A stretch of 64,000 nt of DNA. Origin: Arthrobacter antioxidans. GTDB lineage: Bacteria; Actinomycetota; Actinomycetes; Actinomycetales; Micrococcaceae. How positions within the stretch are numbered: position 1 is the stretch's first letter; every line of letters begins with the position of its first letter. The position numbers were made by a program, and so were the translations under genes. The notes below the pieces were generated by a model. The model was given only the letters and a program-made list of their open reading frames with translations. It did no database searches and was not told the DNA's origin. Location: the NCBI RefSeq assembly GCF_023100725.1, contig NZ_CP095501.1, positions 992,001-1,056,000 on the forward strand, in the 5' to 3' direction. Positions 19,118-28,328 of the stretch are shown here, piece by piece.

Positions 19118-20377
19118 ATGCGCACGAAGCAGGGATCGGGCAGGGCCGCAGGAAGCCGGAAGGGCTGGACGATCGCAGCGATCGGCGCCGCGGCGGTCGT
19201 CGTCGTGGGCGCCGGCGTGGGCATCGCGACGGCCTCGCCCTGGGGTGATCCGGAGCCGTCGTCGACGTCGTCCCCGGGCACAGCGGCGACCACACCGGGC
19301 GGGACGGACGCGCAGTCCGAGGACTTCGGCGTGGGACTCACGCCCACGGACAGGGCATTCGCGGTCAATCCCGTCACCACGGCCGCGGTGACGGTGACCG
19401 GGGGCACGCTCGACGCCGTCGAGCTCGTCCCGCGGACGGGCGGCACGCCCGTCGCCGGCACCCTGTCCGACGACGGCACGCGCTGGGCCGCGACCGGCCG
19501 TCTCGCCTTCGACACCGAGTACGAGTTCTCCTACACGGCCCGCGATTCCGCCGGGGAGTCCCGGCGCGGCACCTCCACCTTCACGACGGTGGAACCCGCG
19601 AACGAGGCCGACTCCGCGATGTACCCGCTGGACGGCGCGACGGTCGGCACGGGCCAGCCGCTCGAGTTCACCTTCAGCGAGCCGGTGACCAACCGGGACG
19701 CCGTGGAGAAGGCCATCACCGTGACCAGTACGAGCGGGCAGCCGGGCGCCTTCTACTGGCTCTCGGACACCAAGGCCCGCTACCGCCCCGAGACGTTCTG
19801 GGCCCCGAACAGCACGATCACGGTGGAGTCGAGGCTGTTCGGCGTCGACTTCGGCAACGGCATGATCGGCAACGGCGACACGACCAGGACCGTGAAGACG
19901 CACAACACGCGCCTGGCCGTCGTCGACAACGCCACCAAGACCATGGAGGTGTACCTCGACGGGAAGCTCGACGCCACCTTCCCGATCACCCTCGGCACCG
20001 AGGACTGGCCCTCCACCGAGGGCTACATGGTGGTGATGGAGCAGTACGAGAGCACCCGGTTCACGGCGGAGTCGATCGGCCTGGAACCGGGCGACCCGGC
20101 CTATTACCCTCCCACGATCGTGAACCACGCGAGCCGGCTGAGCAACGGCGGAGCGTTCGTGCACGAGGCGCTGCCCGCCGCGCAGGTGGCCCTCGGCGAA
20201 TTCAACGTCTCCCACGGCTGCATCGGGATGTCACCCGAGGGCGCCGAGTACTTCTACGACACCTTCGCGACCGGGGACGTGGTGCAGATCCTGAACACGG
20301 ACTACGGCCCCATGTACGTCTGGGACGGCTTCGGCGACTGGAACGTCCCGTGGGACGAGTGGGTCAACCAGCCGTAG
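19118..20377 (+). CDS. L,D-transpeptidase with Ig-like domains
   Basis: A 419-residue membrane-anchored enzyme. A hydrophobic segment at about 18-40 is followed by a Ser/Thr-rich linker, two immunoglobulin-like domains (residues roughly 65-250) and a YkuD catalytic domain. The active site is the FNVSHGCIGMSPEGAEYF motif with His366, Gly367 and Cys368. It would form 3-3 cross-links in peptidoglycan or attach proteins to it. No lipobox cysteine is visible after the membrane segment, unlike the mycobacterial lipoprotein homologues. The ATG has GGAAGG upstream. Its last 14 bases overlap the RDD gene on the other strand. Confidence 0.9.
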   Translation: MRTKQGSGRAAGSRKGWTIAAIGAAAVVVVGAGVGIATASPWGDPEPSSTSSPGTAATTPGGTDAQSEDFGVGLTPTDRAFAVNPVTTAAVTVTGGTLDAVELVPRTGGTPVAGTLSDDGTRWAATGRLAFDTEYEFSYTARDSAGESRRGTSTFTTVEPANEADSAMYPLDGATVGTGQPLEFTFSEPVTNRDAVEKAITVTSTSGQPGAFYWLSDTKARYRPETFWAPNSTITVESRLFGVDFGNGMIGNGDTTRTVKTHNTRLAVVDNATKTMEVYLDGKLDATFPITLGTEDWPSTEGYMVVMEQYESTRFTAESIGLEPGDPAYYPPTIVNHASRLSNGGAFVHEALPAAQVALGEFNVSHGCIGMSPEGAEYFYDTFATGDVVQILNTDYGPMYVWDGFGDWNVPWDEWVNQP

Positions 20378-21215
20378 GGCCGTCCGGCCCGCCGCGACCC
20401 GAAGGCTCTGCGCCCTGGCCGAACGGCAGGGTGTGGAGCCTTCTCGCCGTCGACTCCGTCCGCGTGCGCTGCCGCATCATCGCGGCGTAGTCGCGGTCCC
20501 TCCGCGCCGCGACGACGGCGTGCAGGAACTCCTCCGGGTGCGTGTCCGCCGGGGGTACGGGCCGCACGTGGTGGCTCGCTTCGGCCGCCAGGTCCACGGC
20601 GAGCGTGGCGCGGGCCGACGGCGTGAGGCGCGGGGCCTGCGCCAGGAACTGGGACATCCTGCGGGCCAGGGCGTCGGGCAGGCGGCCGATGTCCGCCGTC
20701 GCCGCCCAGGCCTCGAGGCGTGGGGGCATGACGAGGACCGCTCGCGGCCTGGCGACCACCCGCTCCCGCATCGCATAGGTCCCGGCGAGCAGGTCGCCGA
20801 GGCGCTTGGAACGCTCGTTGAACAGGGAGACGAGGAACGCGAGCGAACCGACGAGCAGGTAGATCTCGAGGATCGCGAGCATGCCGCGGATGAAGGCGTG
20901 GCGGAAGCGGATCGATCCGCCGTCGTCGCGCACGATCCGCAGTCCCATGACGAGGCGGCCCAGCGACTTCCCGCGGGTCAGGGTCTCCACCGTCACCGGC
21001 AGGACGAGAAGGATCAGCACGACGACGACCAGGGCGAGGGTCGTCGTGAACGCCGGGTCGAAGACGCCGTCGAGGAGGTTCCCGATCAGCAGCAGCAGGA
21101 TGATCGCGAGGACGATCTGGGCGAGGATGTCGATGATGAGGCTCAGCCCGCGGGCGGCGAAGCCGGCCGGTTTCAGTTCGAGGACCACGGCCTCGCCGGT
21201 GACGACCGAACTCAT
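20364..21215 (-). CDS. RDD family membrane protein
   Basis: 283 residues. The N-terminal 150 form the RDD domain with three hydrophobic segments: PAGFAARGLSLIIDILAQIV with the Arg-Asp pair, then TRGKSLGRLVMGLRIVRDDG, and LVGSLAFLVSLFNERSKRLGDLLAGT. The C-terminal 130 residues are hydrophilic and Arg-rich, presumably cytoplasmic. RDD proteins are of uncertain, possibly transport-related function. The ATG at 21215 follows AGGGGGA. It is divergent from a SpoIIM-like gene, a common actinobacterial pair, and overlaps the transpeptidase gene end-to-end. Confidence 0.85.
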   Translation of the reverse strand: MSSVVTGEAVVLELKPAGFAARGLSLIIDILAQIVLAIILLLLIGNLLDGVFDPAFTTTLALVVVVLILLVLPVTVETLTRGKSLGRLVMGLRIVRDDGGSIRFRHAFIRGMLAILEIYLLVGSLAFLVSLFNERSKRLGDLLAGTYAMRERVVARPRAVLVMPPRLEAWAATADIGRLPDALARRMSQFLAQAPRLTPSARATLAVDLAAEASHHVRPVPPADTHPEEFLHAVVAARRDRDYAAMMRQRTRTESTARRLHTLPFGQGAEPSGRGGPDGPTAG

Positions 21216-21318
21216 GCATATCCCCCTGGCGACCGTGACGGGTCCTGGTGGTCCCGTGCTCCCTCCCAGCAGCGTAGCGCCGTCGTGCCGTTGCCGCTCG
21301 GCGACGCCGCCGTGACTA

Positions 21319-21324
21319 TAGGGT
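21319..21324 (+). promoter_or_regulatory. Leaderless promoter -10 for the SpoIIM-like gene
   Basis: TATAGGGT precedes the ATG at 21331; read as TAGGGT it leaves six bases, and as TATAGG eight. Confidence 0.45.
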
Positions 21325-21330
21325 TGGGCC

Positions 21331-22320
21331 ATGGACGTGGACGCATTCATCGCCGTGCACCGCAGCGACTGGCAACGCCTGGACGAACTCGTGGGCCGGC
21401 GGAGGCTCGACGGTGCGGAGGCGGACGAACTGCTGGTCCTCTATCAGCGCGTGTCCACACACCTGTCCATCATCCGGTCCGTGGACCCCGAGAGCACGCT
21501 GTCCGGGGCGCTGTCCACCCGGCTCTCCCGCGCCCGCACCCGGTTCACGGGGGCGAAGTCCAACACCATGGAGGACATCGCCCAGTTCTTCGTCCTCTCC
21601 CTGCCCGCCGCGTTCTACCGTATCCGGTGGCTCACGGCGGTGGTCGGGGTGCTCTTCGTCGCGGTGGCCTGGCTCTACGCCTCCTGGGTGGGCACCCCCG
21701 GGGTGATCCAGGCGCTCGGGCCGGACGAGGAGCTCCGACGCTACGTCGAGGAGGACTTCGTCGACTACTACTCGGAGAACCCTGCCGCCTCCTTCGCCGG
21801 CCTGGTGTGGACGAACAACGCGTGGATCGCGCTGCAGGCGGTGGCATTCGGCGTCACCGGCATCTGGCCGGTGGTCATCCTGTACCAGAACGCGCAGGGC
21901 GTGGGCATGGCCGCCGGCATGATGGCGTCCTACGACCGGCTCGACACCTTCTTCGTCTACATCCTGCCGCACGGCTTCATGGAACTCACAGCCATCTTCA
22001 TCGCCACCGCCGCGGGGCTGCGCATCTTCTGGGCCTGGGTGGCACCCGGGCGCAGGCCACGCGCCCTGGCGCTCGCGGAGGAGGGCCGCGCGCTCATCAC
22101 GGTCGCGCTCGGGCTGGTGCTGGTGCTGCTCGTCTCGGGACTCGTCGAGGGGTTCGTGACGCCGAGCGGGCTGCCGCCGTGGCTGCGCCTCACCATCGGA
22201 TTCCTGGTCTTCGCCGCCTACTGGGCGTACACCCTGGTCCTCGGACGGCGCGCGGTCGAGGCCGGGCACCGCGGCGACCTCGGCGTCGTCGACCGGGGAG
22301 ACGCCGTCCTCACCGCCTGA
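21331..22320 (+). CDS. Stage II sporulation protein M (SpoIIM)-like membrane protein
   Basis: 329 residues. A soluble N-terminal 95 residues (MDVDAFIAVHRSDWQRLDEL) is followed by about five or six membrane segments of the SpoIIM/DUF95 type, with FILPHGFMELTAIFIATAAG style residues (here YILPHGFMELTAIF) that are typical. The organism is not expected to sporulate; in actinobacteria these proteins pair with RDD proteins, as here, and may act in envelope transport. The start codon carries no Shine-Dalgarno and is probably leaderless. Confidence 0.85.
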   Translation: MDVDAFIAVHRSDWQRLDELVGRRRLDGAEADELLVLYQRVSTHLSIIRSVDPESTLSGALSTRLSRARTRFTGAKSNTMEDIAQFFVLSLPAAFYRIRWLTAVVGVLFVAVAWLYASWVGTPGVIQALGPDEELRRYVEEDFVDYYSENPAASFAGLVWTNNAWIALQAVAFGVTGIWPVVILYQNAQGVGMAAGMMASYDRLDTFFVYILPHGFMELTAIFIATAAGLRIFWAWVAPGRRPRALALAEEGRALITVALGLVLVLLVSGLVEGFVTPSGLPPWLRLTIGFLVFAAYWAYTLVLGRRAVEAGHRGDLGVVDRGDAVLTA

Positions 22321-22425
22321 CCTGCAGGCGTGCGGGGAGCCTCCCGGCAGCGCACCCGAACGCCCGGTAGTGTCGAAAGACGCCGGATGCAGGCACCGGC
22401 GGCACCCATCAAGGAGACAAAAGCA

Positions 22426-23595
22426 GTGGCAGAGACCGACAGCACCCATTCGAACGCTTCCGGCGCATCCCGCGCGGACGGCGTGGGCCCGGACGCCCCC
22501 GGCGCGGCTGCGGTCGGGACGGACGCCGACGCTCCCGATGCGGCCGCGGTCGGGACGGACGCCGACGCTGCCCGGGTCGGGGACGACGCTGGCCGGGTCG
22601 GGGACGACGCCGGCCGGGTCGGGGACGACGCTCCCGTGTCGGAGCCCGTGGAGGAGCCGGAGCCTGCAGGGGTCCCGGAGCCTGCCGGAGCCCCGGCGGC
22701 CGTCGCGGTGGCGGCAGGACCGGCGTCGCCCGGTGCCGGGTCGTCGGGGAGTGGAAGCCACACGCCGGCCGCCGCCGAACCGTCCACGGACACGGCAGCA
22801 CTCTCCGTGCGCCCGCCGGACAGCGAAGCCGCCCGCCGTGCCGCGGCCCGGGACCAGGCGGCCGCGGCGAAGCCCGCCCTCCCGCGCTTCCTGCAGGTCG
22901 TCGTCGCCCTGTTCTTCCCCGTCATCGTGGTCGCCGCCGCCATCCGGGCCGTCGCGACGTCGTCGTTCCTGTGGCTCGAGTACCACCGGCCCGGGTTCCC
23001 CGCCGACCGGTTCGGGTTCTCGCTGGACGACCGCATGACCTACGGCTCGTACGCGCTCGACTACGTGCTGAACTTCGCGCCCCCGCGGTACCTCGGGGGG
23101 CTGGTGACGCCCGAGGGCGAGCCGCTGTTCCTCGCGTCGGAGGTGGGTCACATGGCGGATGTGAAGGGCGTCCTCGGGCTGTCCTTCTTCATCGCCCTCG
23201 TGCTCTTCGTCCTCGCCGTCCTGGCCTGCGTCTACCTCGCACGGCACTACAGGGGCGGGATCCGCCGGGCGCTGTTCTCCGGTGCGGTGCTGACGCTGGT
23301 CGGCATCGCCGTCCTGACCGTGCTGGCCGTCCTCGCGTGGGAGACCTTCTTCACGCAGGTCCACGCCCTGTTCTTCGCGGACGGCACCTGGACCTTCCGC
23401 GTGGACGACACCCTCATCCGGCTGTTCCCCGCACAGTTCTGGACGGACTCCGCCGTGACGGTCGCCGTCCTCGTGCTCGCGGCGACCCTCCTCACGCTCG
23501 TCCTCACCTGGCCCACGAAGGCCCGCCGTGACCGTTCCATGATGGCCCAGGACGCAGCGCAGGCGCGGCGCCGCGAGGCGCTCGACGCCTCCTGA
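22426..23595 (+). CDS. TIGR01906 family integral membrane protein
   Basis: 389 residues. The first 145 are a low-complexity Ala/Asp/Gly/Pro leader with tandem repeats (AAVGTDADA twice, RVGDDAG three times). Then come four membrane segments with a long loop after the first (YHRPGFPADRFGFSLDDRMTYGSYALDYVLNF), the mark of the DUF1461/TIGR01906 family. Function is unknown. The GTG at 22426 is supported by AAGGAG ten bases upstream. The stop lies only three bases from the convergent acyl-CoA ligase stop. The length of the leader probably varies between strains because of its repeats. Confidence 0.82.
   Translation: MAETDSTHSNASGASRADGVGPDAPGAAAVGTDADAPDAAAVGTDADAARVGDDAGRVGDDAGRVGDDAPVSEPVEEPEPAGVPEPAGAPAAVAVAAGPASPGAGSSGSGSHTPAAAEPSTDTAALSVRPPDSEAARRAAARDQAAAAKPALPRFLQVVVALFFPVIVVAAAIRAVATSSFLWLEYHRPGFPADRFGFSLDDRMTYGSYALDYVLNFAPPRYLGGLVTPEGEPLFLASEVGHMADVKGVLGLSFFIALVLFVLAVLACVYLARHYRGGIRRALFSGAVLTLVGIAVLTVLAVLAWETFFTQVHALFFADGTWTFRVDDTLIRLFPAQFWTDSAVTVAVLVLAATLLTLVLTWPTKARRDRSMMAQDAAQARRREALDAS
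22573..22634 (+). repeat. 21-base tandem repeat, three copies, inside the TIGR01906 gene
   Basis: Units start at 22573, 22594 and 22615 and encode RVGDDAG. Just upstream (about 22508-22571) a 24-base unit encoding AVGTDADA occurs twice. All are in frame, so copy number changes would alter only protein length. Confidence 0.8.
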
Positions 23596-23598
23596 CGG

Positions 23599-25434
23599 CT
23601 ACCGCCGGGCGTAGAGCTCGTCCATCGCCCGGGTGTGGTCGGCGACGACGGCGGCCCGCTTCAGCTTGAGGGTGGGCGTCAGGTGCCCGGATTCGACGCT
23701 GAACTCGACGTCGAGCACGCTGAACGTGCGGATCTGCTCGGCCCGCGAGACCGTGGCGTTCGCGGCGTCGACGGCGGACTGCAGCTCGGCGAGGACGTCG
23801 GCGTCCCGGGTGGCCTGCTCCGCCGTCAGCCCGGCCCGGCCCCGCGCCGCAGCCCAGGGTTCCAGGGCCTCGCGGTCCAGGCTGATGAGCGCCGCGATGA
23901 ACGGCCTGCCCTCACCCACGACGACGGCCTGGCCCACGAGCGCGTGCTCCCGGAGCTTCTCCTCGAGGGGACCGGGTGCCACGTTCTTGCCGCCCGCGGT
24001 CACGAGCAGGTCCTTCTTCCGCCCCGTGATGGTCAGGAAGCCGTCCTCGTCGAGCGCACCGAGGTCGCCCGTCCTGAAGTAGCCGTCCCCGGTGAACGCC
24101 TCCGCCGTCGCGGCGTCGTCGTGGAGGTACCCGGCGAAGACGCCCGCGCCCTTCACCTGCACCTCGCCGTCGTCGTCGAGCCGCACACTGGTGCCGGGCA
24201 TCGGGATGCCGACGGATCCCACGCGCGTGAGGGACACCGTGTTCACGGTGCACGGGGCGGTGCTCTCGGTGAGGCCGTAGCCCTCCTGCACCATGATCCC
24301 GGCGCCACGGAAGAAGTGGGTCAGGTGCTCGCTGAGCGGGCCGGCCCCTGACACCGTGTGGGTGACCTCGCCGCCGAAGACGTCCCGCAGCCGCGGGTAC
24401 ACCATCCGGTCGAAGACCGCGTGCGATGCCCGCAGTGCGGGGGAGGGCCCGCGCCCACCCCGGCCGCGGGCGTCCACTGCCCGCGAGTAGGCGACGGCGG
24501 TGCGCTCGGCGGCCGCGAAGAGCCGGCCCCTGCCGGACTCCGCCGCGCGCCGGCCCGCCGTGGCGTGGATCTTCTCGAAGATGCGCGGGACGGCGAGCAG
24601 GAACGTCGGCCTGAAGGTCCCCAGGTCCTCGAGCAGCTGCGCCGCCGAGGCGGAGTGCGCCAGCGTGATGCCTCCCGTGAAGCACACCACCTGGACGGCC
24701 CGCGCCAGCACGTGGGCCAGGGGCAGGAACATGAGCGTGCGGGCGTTCTCCTGCTGCAGGAACTCGGGCAGGAACTCGAGGGTGTTGACGGCGAACAGCG
24801 CGAAGTTGCCGTGCGTGATGACGCAGCCCTTCGGCCGCCCCGTGGTGCCGGAGGTGTAGACGACGGACGCGGCGTCCGCGAGGCCGCGGGAGGACCGCGC
24901 CGCCTCGAGCGCGTCGTCGGACACCGCCGCGCCGGCCTCGTCGAGCGTCGCGAGGGTCGCCACGCCCTTCAGCGGCTCGCGGGTCAGCCGGATGACGGAG
25001 GTCGCCTCCGCCCGGCCCGCCCGGGCCGCGGCGTCCAGGACGACGCCTTCCCCGGGCTCGTCCTCGACGAACACGACGGCGGGCTGCGCGTCCTCGAGGA
25101 TCCACTCGACCTGGTGCGCGGAGGAGGTCTCGTAGATGGGGACGGTGACGGCCCCGGCGAACCAGATCGCGACGTCGGCGAGCGTCCATTCGTAGCGTGT
25201 CCCCGACATCACGGCGACGGCGTCGCCGGGCCGCACGCCGTGGGCCACCAGGCCCTTGGCCACGCGCGTCACCTGCTGCAGGAACTCGGCCGCCGAGACG
25301 TCCTGCCACCGCGCCCCCGAGCGCACCGCGTACAGGGCCCGGCCCGGCTCGGCGGCGTGGGTCCGCAGCAGGAGGTCGGTGGTGTTGCTGGTCGCCGGGA
25401 GGTCGACCAGCAGGTCCGTGATGGCTTCGCGCAC
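23599..25434 (-). CDS. Long-chain fatty acid-CoA ligase (AMP-forming, FadD15-like)
   Basis: 611 residues. The adenylation motifs are complete: VVYTSGTTGRPKGCVITHGN (P-loop-like), VQEGYGLTESTAPCTVN, GYFRTGDLGALDEDGFLTITGRKKDLLV, and the C-terminal catalytic lysine region around LTPTLKLKRAAV. It activates fatty acids to acyl-AMP and then acyl-CoA for degradation or lipid synthesis. The long, eukaryotic-like organisation fits FadD15-type enzymes. The start is a GTG at 25434. An open frame continues upstream through the mannosyltransferase gene but carries no ligase similarity. It lies 56 bases after the mannosyltransferase stop. Confidence 0.9.
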   Translation of the reverse strand: MREAITDLLVDLPATSNTTDLLLRTHAAEPGRALYAVRSGARWQDVSAAEFLQQVTRVAKGLVAHGVRPGDAVAVMSGTRYEWTLADVAIWFAGAVTVPIYETSSAHQVEWILEDAQPAVVFVEDEPGEGVVLDAAARAGRAEATSVIRLTREPLKGVATLATLDEAGAAVSDDALEAARSSRGLADAASVVYTSGTTGRPKGCVITHGNFALFAVNTLEFLPEFLQQENARTLMFLPLAHVLARAVQVVCFTGGITLAHSASAAQLLEDLGTFRPTFLLAVPRIFEKIHATAGRRAAESGRGRLFAAAERTAVAYSRAVDARGRGGRGPSPALRASHAVFDRMVYPRLRDVFGGEVTHTVSGAGPLSEHLTHFFRGAGIMVQEGYGLTESTAPCTVNTVSLTRVGSVGIPMPGTSVRLDDDGEVQVKGAGVFAGYLHDDAATAEAFTGDGYFRTGDLGALDEDGFLTITGRKKDLLVTAGGKNVAPGPLEEKLREHALVGQAVVVGEGRPFIAALISLDREALEPWAAARGRAGLTAEQATRDADVLAELQSAVDAANATVSRAEQIRTFSVLDVEFSVESGHLTPTLKLKRAAVVADHTRAMDELYARR

Positions 25435-25490
25435 GATGGCTCGCTTTCGTTCCGGAGAGGCCCGGATGGTTCGGGGGGTGGGCCGCGGCC

Positions 25491-27113
25491 CTAGATCCAG
25501 CTCGGCAGCCACATGCGGTCGCGCCACTGGTCGTAGGGGATGACCTCGGCGGTCCAGATGGGCAGGAAGTAGGCCGACAGTGCGACGGCGGCGGCCAGGA
25601 AGAGGCCCACCAGCACGATACCCGTCCGTCGCCGGGCGCCGTCCGCCGCGGGCCCGCCGAGCACGAGGCCGAGGCAGTAGACGAGGGACAGCACGAGGAA
25701 CGGCTCGAAGGCCACGGCGTAGAAGTAGAAGGTGGTGCGTTCCGGGTACAGGAACCAGGGGAGGTAGCCCGCGGCGACACCGGTGAGGACGGCCGCGGCA
25801 CGCCAGTCGCGGCGGCCCAGCCAGAAGAACAGGAGCACCACCAGGGACAGCGCCGCGCTCCACCAGATGAGCGGGTTGCCGAGCACGGTCACGGCCTGCG
25901 AGCAGGCGTCCGCCCCGCAGCCGGCCGGCTTCTCGTAGAAGTACGACGTCGGGCGGCCCACCACGAGCCACGACCAGGCGCTCGCCTCGTACGGGTGGTC
26001 GGAGCCGAGGCCCTGGTGGAAGGTGTAGGCGCTGCGGTGGTACTCGGCGAGGGAGCGGAGCCCGTCCGGCAGCCAGCCCCACTGCTCCGACGGGTTCTGC
26101 CCGGCCCAGGTACGGTCGTAGGCGTCCGAGGACAGGAACCAGCCCGTCCAGGTGCCCAGGTAGGTGAGCGCGGCCACGGGGACGAGGCAGGCGAAGGCGA
26201 GCAGGCCGTCCTTCACCGCGGCCCCCGCGAGCCAGTGGTGCACCCCGGCGATCCGCCGTGCGCTCATGTCCCAGGCGACCGTCATGAGGCCGAAGGCGGC
26301 GATGAAGGGGAGGGCTGACCACTTGGTGCCGAGGGCGAGCCCGAGGCACACCCCGGCCGCGAGGCGCCACGGGCGGAAGCCCAGGAAGGGGCCGTACGCC
26401 AGCTGCGCGCGGGTGGGCCCGCCTCCGAGCGCCGACGCGGCGAGCCTGTCTGCGAGGCGCCGCCGTCCGTCGTCGCGGTCCACGAGGAGCGCCGCGAACG
26501 CCGCGAGGAGCCAGAAGCTGAGGAAGATGTCCAGGAGGGAGGTGCGCGACTGCACCAGGTGGTGGCCGTCCACCGCGAGGAGCAGCCCCGCCGCGGCCCC
26601 CAGCAGCGCCGAGCCGAACATGCGCTGGGCCACGACGGCGAGCAGGAGTACCGAGAGGGTCCCGACGACGGCGGCCGAGAAGCGCCAGCCGAACGCGTTG
26701 TCCGCGCCGAACAGCAGCATGCCGACCGCGATCATCCATTTGCCGACCGGCGGGTGGACCACGTAGTCGGCGGTGGCGAGGAGGACGTCGGGGGTGCCGG
26801 CGTTGAAGGAGTCGTTGGCGTCCTCCGGCCACTCGCGCTCGTAGCCCGACTGCAGCAGCGAGTAGGCGTCCTTCACGTAGTACGTCTCGTCGAACACGAG
26901 GGAGCCGGGGTCGCCGAGGCGGACGAAGCGCAGGATCCCGCCGAGCAGGGCCACCGCCAGGGGGAGGACCCAGCGCAGGGCACCGCCGGGGGACGCAGCG
27001 CCGAGGAGGCGGGCCAGCAGGGCGTCGCGCGTGAAGGCGAGGGAGGGAGCGAGGACCCAGGATCCGGCCTGCTGGGGGCTGTCCCGTCGGGGTCGGACGG
27101 CGGTGGGGCTCAC
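25491..27113 (-). CDS. pmt: Polyprenyl-phosphate mannose-protein mannosyltransferase
   Basis: 540 residues, multi-pass GT-C enzyme of the PMT family. The first extracytoplasmic loop holds LVFDETYYVKDAYS, with the catalytic Asp-Glu pair, and YVVHPPVGKWMIA. Later loops include GHHLVQSRTSLLDIF and the C-terminal PERTTFYFYAVAFEPF. It transfers mannose from polyprenyl-phosphate mannose to secreted proteins during Sec export. In actinobacteria pmt is usually divergent from rsmI, as here. The GTG at 27113 follows TAGCAT and six bases, a leaderless signal. Confidence 0.93.
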   Translation of the reverse strand: MSPTAVRPRRDSPQQAGSWVLAPSLAFTRDALLARLLGAASPGGALRWVLPLAVALLGGILRFVRLGDPGSLVFDETYYVKDAYSLLQSGYEREWPEDANDSFNAGTPDVLLATADYVVHPPVGKWMIAVGMLLFGADNAFGWRFSAAVVGTLSVLLLAVVAQRMFGSALLGAAAGLLLAVDGHHLVQSRTSLLDIFLSFWLLAAFAALLVDRDDGRRRLADRLAASALGGGPTRAQLAYGPFLGFRPWRLAAGVCLGLALGTKWSALPFIAAFGLMTVAWDMSARRIAGVHHWLAGAAVKDGLLAFACLVPVAALTYLGTWTGWFLSSDAYDRTWAGQNPSEQWGWLPDGLRSLAEYHRSAYTFHQGLGSDHPYEASAWSWLVVGRPTSYFYEKPAGCGADACSQAVTVLGNPLIWWSAALSLVVLLFFWLGRRDWRAAAVLTGVAAGYLPWFLYPERTTFYFYAVAFEPFLVLSLVYCLGLVLGGPAADGARRRTGIVLVGLFLAAAVALSAYFLPIWTAEVIPYDQWRDRMWLPSWI

Positions 27114-27119
27114 CCTGCC

Positions 27120-27187
27120 ATGCTACCGGCGGCGGCGGCGTGGGCTCCGCACCCGGCCGCGTGCCCGGCCGCGCGGAGCGCTAGGCT
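27120..27187. promoter_or_regulatory. Divergent leaderless promoters of pmt and rsmI
   Basis: Minus strand: TAGCAT (27125-27120), six bases, then the pmt GTG at 27113. Plus strand: TAGGCT (27182-27187), six bases, then the rsmI GTG at 27194. Confidence 0.5.
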
Positions 27188-27193
27188 GGTGCG

Positions 27194-28183
27194 GTGAACC
27201 AGCCACTCGACGACGACGCCCCCGACTCCGACCGGGAGGACCCCTCGGCGCCCGAGGCGGACCGGCCCGAGGACGCGCCCGACGACGCGCCCGAGGACGC
27301 CGTCCGGGCCCCCCTCACGGCCTACCGCGGCACCGCGGGCGACGACAGCGGCCGGGGGCGGATCGTCCTCGCGGCGACGCCCATCGGCAACATGGGGGAC
27401 GCGACCGAACGGCTGATCGGCCTCCTCCACACCGCCGACGTCGTCGCGGCCGAGGACACGCGGCGGCTCCACCGCCTGGTGCAGGCGCTCGGCGTCACGG
27501 TCACGGGTCGGGTCATCAGCTACCACGAGCACAACGAGGCCGAGCGCACGCCCGAGCTGCTGGACCTCGTCCGGGACGGCGCGACCCTGCTGATGGTGAC
27601 CGACGCCGGTATGCCCTCGGTCTCGGATCCCGGTTACCGCCTGGTCGAGGCCGCGGTCGCCGAGGGCCTCGACCTGACGGCGGTGCCCGGCGCGTCCGCG
27701 GTGCTCGCGGCGCTCGCGCTGTCCGGGCTGCCCACCGACAGGTTCTGCTTCGAGGGGTTCCTGCCCCGCAAGCCGGGCGTGCGGGCAGGACGCCTCGCCG
27801 ACCTCGCCGCGGAGCGCCGCACCATGGTGTTCTTCGAGGCCCCGCACCGCCTCGAGGCGATGCTGCGCTCGCTGCAGCAGGCGTTCGGCTCGGACCGGCA
27901 GGCGGCCGTGGCCCGCGAACTGACCAAGGTGCACGAGCAGGTCATCCGCGGCTCCGTCCTCGAACTCCTCCAGTGGGCGCAGGAGAACGAGGTGCGCGGC
28001 GAGATCGCCGTGGTCCTCGCCGGCGCCCCGGAGGCTCCGCCCTCCCGGCCCGAGGACCACGTGGCGGAGGTCAACGCCCTCATGGACGGCGGGATGCGGC
28101 TCAAGGACGCCGTGGCGGCGGTCGCCGCAGAGGCCCGCGTCAGCAAGCGCGAACTGTATGCCGCGGTGATCGCCGCGCGCTGA
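27194..28183 (+). CDS. rsmI: 16S rRNA 2'-O-ribose C1402 methyltransferase
   Basis: 329 residues of the tetrapyrrole-methylase fold. The SAM-binding start IVLAATPIGNMGDATERL appears only at about residue 57, then VVAAEDTRRLHRL, ISYHEHNE, VTDAGMPSVSDPGYRLV and FEGFLPRK, all diagnostic of RsmI. It methylates the ribose of C1402 in the decoding centre. The first 55 residues are a strongly acidic Asp/Glu/Pro extension without known function; the predicted leaderless start supports that it is translated. Confidence 0.93.
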   Translation: MNQPLDDDAPDSDREDPSAPEADRPEDAPDDAPEDAVRAPLTAYRGTAGDDSGRGRIVLAATPIGNMGDATERLIGLLHTADVVAAEDTRRLHRLVQALGVTVTGRVISYHEHNEAERTPELLDLVRDGATLLMVTDAGMPSVSDPGYRLVEAAVAEGLDLTAVPGASAVLAALALSGLPTDRFCFEGFLPRKPGVRAGRLADLAAERRTMVFFEAPHRLEAMLRSLQQAFGSDRQAAVARELTKVHEQVIRGSVLELLQWAQENEVRGEIAVVLAGAPEAPPSRPEDHVAEVNALMDGGMRLKDAVAAVAAEARVSKRELYAAVIAAR

Positions 28184-28245
28184 CCGGAGCACCGGTGGCT
28201 GTGCACTCGTCCAAGGGGAAGCCCGTTCCGTGGTGCAGCCTCTAC

Positions 28246-28275
28246 TGGACACCCGTTCATCGCCCGGTCTAGCGT
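28246..28275 (+). promoter_or_regulatory. Promoter of gabD
   Basis: TGGACA (28246-28251), 18 bases, TAGCGT (28270-28275). Transcription would start near 28282, and AAGGAG follows before the gabD ATG. Confidence 0.5.
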
Positions 28276-28328
28276 GAGCGGGAATGCCCCGTCGGGGCGC
28301 GCCCCGAATCTTCGCGAAGGAGCTCACA

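Noticed and set aside
21316..23364. A 682-codon minus-strand frame over the SpoIIM-like and TIGR01906 genes
   Set aside because: Low-complexity His/Asp/Glu/Arg sequence with no family match; the plus strand has two clear membrane proteins.
25435..26832. Apparent N-terminal extension of the acyl-CoA ligase
   Set aside because: The extra frame is the shadow of the mannosyltransferase gene; ligase similarity begins at 25434.
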